Translations under genes and position numbers: made by a program
Source: JACCXJ01 sp052387115
GTDB taxonomy: Bacteria > Pseudomonadota > Gammaproteobacteria > JACCXJ01
Direction of reading: 5' to 3'
Assembly: GCA_052387115.1 (NCBI GenBank)
Contig: JBQTJM010000222.1
Coordinates: 1 to 11,305, forward strand
DNA length: 11,305 nt
In this document: positions 7,329-11,305 of the stretch, one piece after another
How the letters are laid out: the number at the start of each line of letters is the position of its first letter
Position numbering within the stretch: position 1 is the first letter of the stretch
The notes under the pieces: model-generated
The model's database searches: none
Told to the model about the DNA's origin: nothing
The model's input: only the letters and a program-made list of their open reading frames with translations

Positions 7329-7690
7329 GCTTCACCGTCTATGTCCGTCGGGCTGCTGAACCTGACGTGGCAGAGGCGCAGAACTGGTACGAGGAGCAGC
7401 AGGCCCGATTGGCTGCCGACTTCCACCATGAGTTTGGTATCGTACTGGCCCGGCTGGCAGAGACACCACTCATCTACGCTGCTGTGTACCGCAATATTCG
7501 ACGTGCAGCACCGCACCGCTTCCCGTACCTCGTTTGGTATCGTGTGGAAGGTTCGGTCGTTACTGTTCTGGCCTGCACGCATGCCAAAGCAGACCCGACC
7601 CGAGCAGCCTTAGGGCCCGGTTGCGATAACCGCAAAGCAGTGCTATCGGCCCTTGGCTTCGAGAAATACCTGCGGATTTGCTCGGCCTGA
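7325..7690 (+). CDS. ParE/RelE-family toxin
   Basis: A 121-residue protein whose first ~93 residues form a full ParE-type toxin fold: V-R-R-A-A-E-P-D-V-A-E-A-Q-N-W-Y-E-E-Q, R-L-A-E-T-P, N-I-R-R-A, R-F-P-Y-L-V-W-Y-R-V, and V-L-A-C-T-H-A-K-A-D-P. Plasmid-stabilisation toxins of this group poison DNA gyrase (ParE) or cleave ribosome-bound mRNA (RelE); which applies cannot be read here. The TTG start overlaps the stop of the HEPN gene (TTGA), the arrangement these toxins have with their PF09720-type antitoxin. No separate antitoxin gene is present, only the antitoxin-like tail on the HEPN protein. After D-P the chain runs on for about 28 residues unlike the family, so its 3' end may also be recombined. 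It is convergent with the HigA-like gene. Confidence 0.8.
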   Translation: MSFTVYVRRAAEPDVAEAQNWYEEQQARLAADFHHEFGIVLARLAETPLIYAAVYRNIRRAAPHRFPYLVWYRVEGSVVTVLACTHAKADPTRAALGPGCDNRKAVLSALGFEKYLRICSA

Positions 7691-7868
7691 GATAGACCCG
7701 CGCGCCTTTGGCGAGCTGCGACTCCCCACAACGCTAGCGGACACCCGATTCGATCCGGGCCAGCCCCTTGAGCCGACAATCGCCCTCGGCCCTCACCCGT
7801 CCGAGACGCCAGAACGGTCCGAAACATGGCGCCTCGGGTTGAGAGTCCCAGATTTGGTGCTGTCCTGC

Positions 7869-8159
7869 TCAGGCGGCCTTGCCCACGGCCAGCGAGACAT
7901 GGTGGCCTACGGCGGCCAGCATATTCACGAGCCGGTCGATCGCGCACTTCTCGATCCGGCCCTGCACGATGTCGTTGATCCTCGGCTGCGTGGTCCGCAT
8001 GCGCTTGGCGGCCTCGGCCTGGGTCAGGCCGTGCTCCTCGATGTAGCGCCCGATCTCAATCATGAGTTGCGCCCGCAGCTTGAGGTTCTCTGCATCCTTG
8101 AGGCCTAGATCCGCAAAGACATTGCCATCCGCCGGAGTCACATGAGTGATGCCTTTCAT
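7869..8159 (-). CDS. XRE/HigA-type antitoxin
   Basis: A 96-residue DNA-binding protein with one helix-turn-helix (about 45-67: L-T-Q-A-E-A-A-K-R-M, T-T-Q-P-R-I-N-D-I-V-Q-G) of the HTH_37 / HigA-like type. It should neutralise the toxin encoded just upstream and repress their shared promoter. Its ATG overlaps the toxin stop (ATGA, 4 nt), and a Shine-Dalgarno (AAGGAGA) lies about 6 nt before it inside the toxin gene. The order toxin-then-antitoxin is typical of higBA-like pairs. The domain is complete and the frame undamaged. Confidence 0.88.
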   Translation of the reverse strand: MKGITHVTPADGNVFADLGLKDAENLKLRAQLMIEIGRYIEEHGLTQAEAAKRMRTTQPRINDIVQGRIEKCAIDRLVNMLAAVGHHVSLAVGKAA

Positions 8160-8485
8160 TGCCGTCTCCTTTGCTCCTTGATCTCTATCAATCTCGTTTT
8201 CGCGAGCTCGATCTCCCGCTTCGCGGTTCGTTGGGTTTTTTTCTGAAAGGCATGAAGCACGTATACCGCCTCTTTGAGCTTGGCCACATAGATCACCCGA
8301 TGCTCGCCGCCCTGGTGCAAGCGGATCTCCTGAACGCCCGTTCCGATGCCGCTCATCGGCTTCCAATCGGTCGGTTCCAGCCCGGACTGCACCAAGTACA
8401 GCTGATAGCCGGCCTCATGTCGCGCGGCAACCGGGAAATTGCAGAGGTCCTTGTAGCTAGAACCCGCCCAGCGAATTTCCTTCAT
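8156..8485 (-). CDS. HigB/Gp49-like toxin (RelE superfamily)
   Basis: A 109-residue protein of the phage-derived Gp49-like / HigB group: W-K-P-M-S-G-I-G-T-G-V-Q-E-I-R-L, H-R-V-I-Y-V-A, and the C-terminal V-L-H-A-F-Q-K-K-T-Q-R-T that is diagnostic. Members are ribosome-dependent mRNA interferases in type II toxin-antitoxin systems. The ATG at 8485 is chosen because the family starts at K-E-I-R-W. The same frame stays open upstream through unrelated remnant DNA, and that extension is not part of the gene. There is no Shine-Dalgarno, and a -10-like box lies only 16 nt upstream, so the message may be almost leaderless. The pair is AT-richer than its surroundings. Confidence 0.88.
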   Translation of the reverse strand: MKEIRWAGSSYKDLCNFPVAARHEAGYQLYLVQSGLEPTDWKPMSGIGTGVQEIRLHQGGEHRVIYVAKLKEAVYVLHAFQKKTQRTAKREIELAKTRLIEIKEQRRRQ

Positions 8486-8500
8486 AAATATATCAAATCT

Positions 8501-8506
8501 AGTATA
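8501..8506 (-). promoter_or_regulatory. Candidate -10 box (TATACT) of the HigBA-like pair
   Basis: On the minus strand TATACT matches the -10 consensus well and sits in an AT-rich patch 16 nt before the toxin ATG. Transcription would start around 8494, leaving a leader under 10 nt. No good -35 is visible (ACCAGC at the expected place). Confidence 0.45.
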
Positions 8507-8513
8507 ACCTAAG

Positions 8514-8870
8514 GCGTCTCTGCGCTGGTACCGCCGCCACGCACCAGACCACCCCAGAGCCCGCCGGCGCCCGCCGGCCGGTCCGAAACTGGGGGAGCTC
8601 GCAGGCGGGAAGCCCAACCGGAAACGCCACCCCCGGCCACGCCGCGCCGCGGCGAGCTCGACAGCCAGAAGCGACCCACGCGGGGACGTCGAACCGAAAA
8701 ACACCACACACCCCGCCGAGGCCTCCGCGATCACCGCGGCCGTGCGCCGCGCAAGCCGCGCCTTAAGCGGAACCGAAGGCGCCACCCGCCCACCAGGCCA
8801 CCGGCACCCCGGAGGCCTGCGCCGCGAGCACGGCACGCACGGCCGAGGCGGGGCCAGCGCCGGCACCGCC
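8514..8870 (-). pseudogene. Multiply frameshifted remnant of a Rossmann-like protein (possibly SLOG/DprA-type)
   Basis: Reading the minus strand and switching frames gives one coherent protein. A first piece (about 8870-8766) reads V-R-A-V-L-A-A-Q-A-S-G-V-P-V-A-W-W-A-G-G-A-F. A second frame (about 8770-8636) continues P-L-K-A-R-L-A-R-R-T-A-A-V-I-A, then G-C-V-V-F-F-G-S and A-V-E-L-A-A-A-R. A third (about 8633-8514) gives V-A-F-P-V-G-L-P and V-P-A-Q. The pattern of strand, G-S loop, helix, strand V-A-F-P resembles nucleotide-binding Rossmann/SLOG folds, but the family is not certain. At least two indels, probably four, break it. It abuts the xerC copy on one side and the HigBA promoter on the other. 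Confidence 0.45.
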
Positions 8871-8887
8871 CGGACCAAAGGGCTTTA

Positions 8888-9358
8888 CGCACCCAAGGCC
8901 CAGAAGCGGCTCCCGGAGATCCTGGACGTGGACCAGTCGGCACGCCTGAACGCGCGGTCTTCGTCGGCCGGCGCGGCGAGCAGCTCTCGGTGCGCGCGGT
9001 GCAGAAGCGCTATGTACGAATGGGGGCTCCGTCAGGGACTGGACCAGCGCGTCCATCCCCATATGCTCCGGCATTCCTTCGCGAGCCATCTCCTCGAGTC
9101 CTCGGGCGATCTGCGCGCCCGTCCAGGAGCTTCTGGGCCACGCCGACATCGCCACCACCCAGGTCTACACCCACCTCGACTTCCAGCACCTGGCCAAGGT
9201 CTACGACGCAACCCACCCGAGGGCCGGCCGAATGCGCGGCCCGAGCGGCACGAAGCCCGTCCCCGAGCGCCCGGGGCGCCCCCCGACGGATCCCGCGTAG
9301 CGTGTCCGCTTTCGAAGGCGGCCCGCCTCGCCCCGGAGGGCAACCAATAAAGCCCTAG
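8888..9358 (+). pseudogene. Broken second copy of the xerC 3' half
   Basis: The segment aligns with xerC in direct orientation: 8888-8947 with 5171-5230, then, after loss of 244 nt, 8948-9300 with 5475-5825, and on past the stop codon to about 5876. Besides the deletion there is an extra base near 9011 (K-R-M-Y becomes frameshifted before M-Y-E-W) and an extra C near 9118 after D-L-R-A. The catalytic H-M-L-R-H-S-F is readable, but the first catalytic Arg and Lys are deleted and the Tyr is out of frame, so it cannot work. Some stretches differ by about one base in 80, so the duplication is recent or conversion has kept the copies alike. The copy ends where the IS begins. Confidence 0.9.
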
Positions 9359-10919
9359 CAGCCTGTCGGACTAAGGTTGAACGGTACAGCGGCGACGCGG
9401 GTGCTGAGCACGGCCATCGTTGGTCAAGCGGTCATTGATGCTGTAGGGGCGGTGAAATGATGACGAACGGATCAATCCCTGCCCGGTTTTCAACCCTTCA
9501 GCACCGCCATCCGACGGATGTTCCACGCCATCGTCACCAACGACCACTCCCCGCGTACAGCTTCAAGCCCCCGCAGCAGAAATTGCCGGAACCGCATCCC
9601 CGCTTTGATGATGCCGAAGACCGGCTCCACGGTCTGCTTGCGCTTCCCATACGACGCGCGCCCGGCGCGGGTCTTTTGCCGATGGCGCATGCGTTCCACC
9701 GCATCCGCCGGCTCACAGAGCGGCGGTGGTTCGCTGAAGCGTTCTTGCCAAGGCAGGTGATGCGACTCACGCCCAGTTGCAATCAAGGGGTCGATACCCG
9801 CCTCGACACAGGTGGCCACGTTGGCCTCACTGAAAAATAGCCGGCGTCGGCCAAGAGCTCACCGACCTCGCCCAGTGCCTCGGGCAAGGCGCCGAGCGTC
9901 TCCACCATCGGCGCGATTCGCTGCTTGTCGTTGGCCGCTTGAGTCAGTCCCGTGGCCACCACCAGCATCGTGTCGGTATCCACCGCCGCTTGGGCGTTGT
10001 AGCTTTGCTCGAAGCCCCCGCCCGCCGCGGGCATGATGCGCGAGTCGGGATCGGTGAGATTGATCTGGTCTTGGGCGCGAGGGCCGGGTGTGGGCGGTGC
10101 CGGCGGGATGCCGCGAGGTTTCCGACCGGTACACTCCTCTTTCTCTTCCCGCGCCTTCCTCTTGGCTTCGTAGTCGGCCTGCTCACCGGCAAAACGCTGG
10201 GCGGCGCGCGCCTCGATCTCGGCCTTCGCCTCGCCGATGGCTTGCAACCGCGTCTCACGCCGCGCCAACTCCTCGGGGAGGTCCAACCCTTCGGGCAAGG
10301 GTTCCGCATCGGCCGCCTCGGCGCGGGCCAAAAGCTCGGCCACCTCCACTTGCAACTGGGCCTCCAGCTGCTCGGCATGCTCGTACGACAGGGCGCTATG
10401 GCGCGAGGCGTTGGCGTGTATCTTGGTCCCGTCCAAGGCCACCGTCCCGAGCTTCAACAGCTTCATCTCCTTCGCGATGCAGAGCACCTGGACGAACAGC
10501 GCCTCAATCTCCTTGAGGAATCGCTTGCGGAACGCGCACAGCGTATCGTCATCCGGGTGAGTATTGGCCGCGAGGTAGCGAACGCCAGCGAGTCGTAGGT
10601 CGCCTGCTCGATGCGTCGGCTCGGATAGGTCCCCGTGGCATAGCCATAGATGAGCAGCGCCAAGAGCATCGCCGGGTGATAGGCCGCCGAGCCCGCGCCG
10701 CGGTATCGACCGATCAGCGCCGAGAGGTCCAGCTGATCGACCATGTCCGCTACAAAACGCGCCAAGTGGTCCTTCGGCAGCCAATCATCGAGTGATGGCG
10801 GCAGCAGGTACGGTGTGTCACGATCACAGGAACGGAAATGGCTCATGTGCGCTCGCTCATCGGAACCCTGACCGATCCGATCCCCTCGCGCTTGAAAAGT
10901 TCCACGCTAAGGAGCCCCG
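9359..10919 (-). mobile_element. IS1182-family insertion sequence (ends approximate)
   Basis: The element is defined by its transposase on the minus strand. The left boundary is set where similarity to the xerC flank stops and a CAGCCTGTCGGACTAAGG segment begins. The right boundary is put before the next element, near GGAGCCCCGTC. I could not find matching terminal inverted repeats or a target duplication, so either an end is lost or the limits are off by tens of bases. The 131 nt left of the transposase stop hold no gene. Confidence 0.65.
9490..10846 (-). pseudogene. IS1182-family transposase, broken by two frameshifts
   Basis: DDE transposase in three frames. Piece 1 (10846 to about 10582) is the N-terminal domain: T-P-Y-L-L-P-P-S-L-D-D-W-L-P, A-Y-H-P-A-M-L-L-A-L-L-I-Y-G-Y-A-T-G. 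One missing C near 10578-10582 shifts it. Piece 2 (to about 9838) has R-Y-L-A-A-N-T-H-P-D-D-D-T, V-A-L-D-G-T-K-I-H-A-N-A-S (catalytic Asp region), S-R-I-M and Y-N-A-Q-A-A-V-D-T, then A-D-A-G-Y-F-S. There a run of five T (coding strand; 9833-9837) shifts the frame. Piece 3 (to 9490) has A-G-I-D-P-L-I-A-T-G-R-E, K-R-K-Q-T-V-E-P-V-F-G-I-I-K with the last catalytic Glu, and R-G-E-W-S-L-V. All expected parts are present, so decay is recent. Programmed shifting is not usual in this family. Confidence 0.9.
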
Positions 10920-10922
10920 TCA

Positions 10923-10940
10923 AAATAAGTTGACTTATTT
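10923..10940. repeat. Perfect short inverted repeat before the ISAzo13-type gene
   Basis: AAATAAGT (10923-10930) and ACTTATTT (10933-10940) are perfect complements with a 2-nt centre, in an AT-rich patch between two insertion sequences. It lies 24 nt before the transposase start, so it may be an operator or part of the element's end. Confidence 0.4.
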
Positions 10941-10964
10941 GTCAGGTTATGCTTTAAGGTGGTT

Positions 10965-11305
10965 GTGCAAGATGCCACCAACATTGAGAAAATTGAGTTG
11001 AAGTACCGTTCGCTTGCACCCATGATGGACGAACGCATGCGCCGATGCTGGGCGGCGACCGAGGCGCAGGCATATGGGTGGGGCGGGGTGCGTGCGGTGA
11101 GTTGCGCGACCGGCCTCTCGCCGAACACCATACGCAAGGGATTGGCGGAATTGTCGGGGCGCGAAGTGGATGCCGAGGCTGCGTTGGGTTCCCGCTTGCG
11201 CAGGGTGGGCGGTGGTCGAAAGCGTCGCACCGACACCGACCCAGAATTGCTGGAACGCTTGGAACGGTTGGTCGATCCGGTGACGCGGGGCGATCCGGAC
11301 TCCCC
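10965..11305 (+). CDS. ISAzo13-family transposase, 3'-partial
   Basis: N-terminal ~113 residues of an ISAzo13-family (Rhodopirellula-type DDE) transposase running off the window: L-K-Y-R-S-L-A-P-M-M-D-E-R-M-R-R-C-W-A-A-T-E-A, Y-G-W-G-G-V-R-A-V, a helix-turn-helix A-T-G-L-S-P-N-T-I-R-K-G-L-A-E-L, then V-G-G-G-R-K-R and L-V-D-P-V-T-R-G-D-P-D-S. No ATG fits. GTG at 10965, 5 nt behind AAGG, is preferred over GTG at 10959. The frame is closed by a stop at 10926. No damage is visible in the part seen. Confidence 0.87.
   Translation, partial: MQDATNIEKIELKYRSLAPMMDERMRRCWAATEAQAYGWGGVRAVSCATGLSPNTIRKGLAELSGREVDAEAALGSRLRRVGGGRKRRTDTDPELLERLERLVDPVTRGDPDS

Noticed and set aside
7653..8108. 151-codon plus-strand frame after the ParE-like gene
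   Set aside because: Most of it is antisense to the clear HTH antitoxin, and the rest matches nothing recognisable.
8156..8878. A 240-residue HigB with an N-terminal extension
   Set aside because: The family start is at 8485 with a -10-like box just upstream; the extension belongs to the frameshifted remnant.
8742..9350. 202-codon plus-strand frame as a new protein
   Set aside because: It strings together antisense of the Rossmann-like remnant and out-of-frame xerC pieces; the xerC alignment explains it as a pseudogene.
1..11305. CRISPR array, tRNA or rRNA genes
   Set aside because: No regularly spaced repeats, and no cloverleaf or ribosomal RNA motifs were seen on either strand.

Overview
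The window looks like a GC-rich gammaproteobacterial chromosome segment. Its left half is a conserved core locus and its right half is a decayed accessory island ending in insertion sequences. The gammaproteobacterial call rests on the gene order dapF - DUF484 - xerC, which matches dapF-yigA-xerC of enterobacteria and relatives. Genus cannot be read from the sequence.

Left half (1-5825). A cyclic-di-GMP enzyme (PAS-PAS-GGDEF-EAL) enters from the left edge with its N-terminus cut off. It converges on a thioredoxin-TPR co-chaperone of the CnoX/YbbN type on the minus strand. Divergent from that is a tight operon: dapF (lysine/peptidoglycan precursor epimerase), a DUF484 protein overlapping it by 4 nt, and xerC (chromosome dimer resolution). 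An 8-bp perfect hairpin carrying the DUF484 stop codon in its loop sits directly before the xerC start.

Right half (5826-9358). After xerC the conserved order stops. What follows is less GC-rich in places and looks like transferred DNA: a TIR-domain gene cut off before its catalytic part, a HEPN (Apea-like) gene whose C-terminus looks fused to the tail of a ParE-type antitoxin, a ParE/RelE toxin overlapping it by 4 nt, and on the opposite strand an apparently intact HigB-HigA type toxin-antitoxin pair. Next is a multiply frameshifted remnant of a Rossmann-like protein. The island closes with a broken second copy of the 3' half of xerC plus its downstream flank, in direct orientation. The island is therefore bracketed by xerC-derived direct repeats.

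Right edge (9359-11305). An IS1182-family element has a transposase broken by two frameshifts. It is followed by the first ~340 nt of an ISAzo13-family transposase gene that runs off the window. Overall the accessory half reads as a scar zone where defence and toxin-antitoxin genes were inserted, fused and trimmed next to xerC. The HigBA-like pair is the clearest candidate for a still-working module; the ParE toxin may have lost a normal antitoxin partner.
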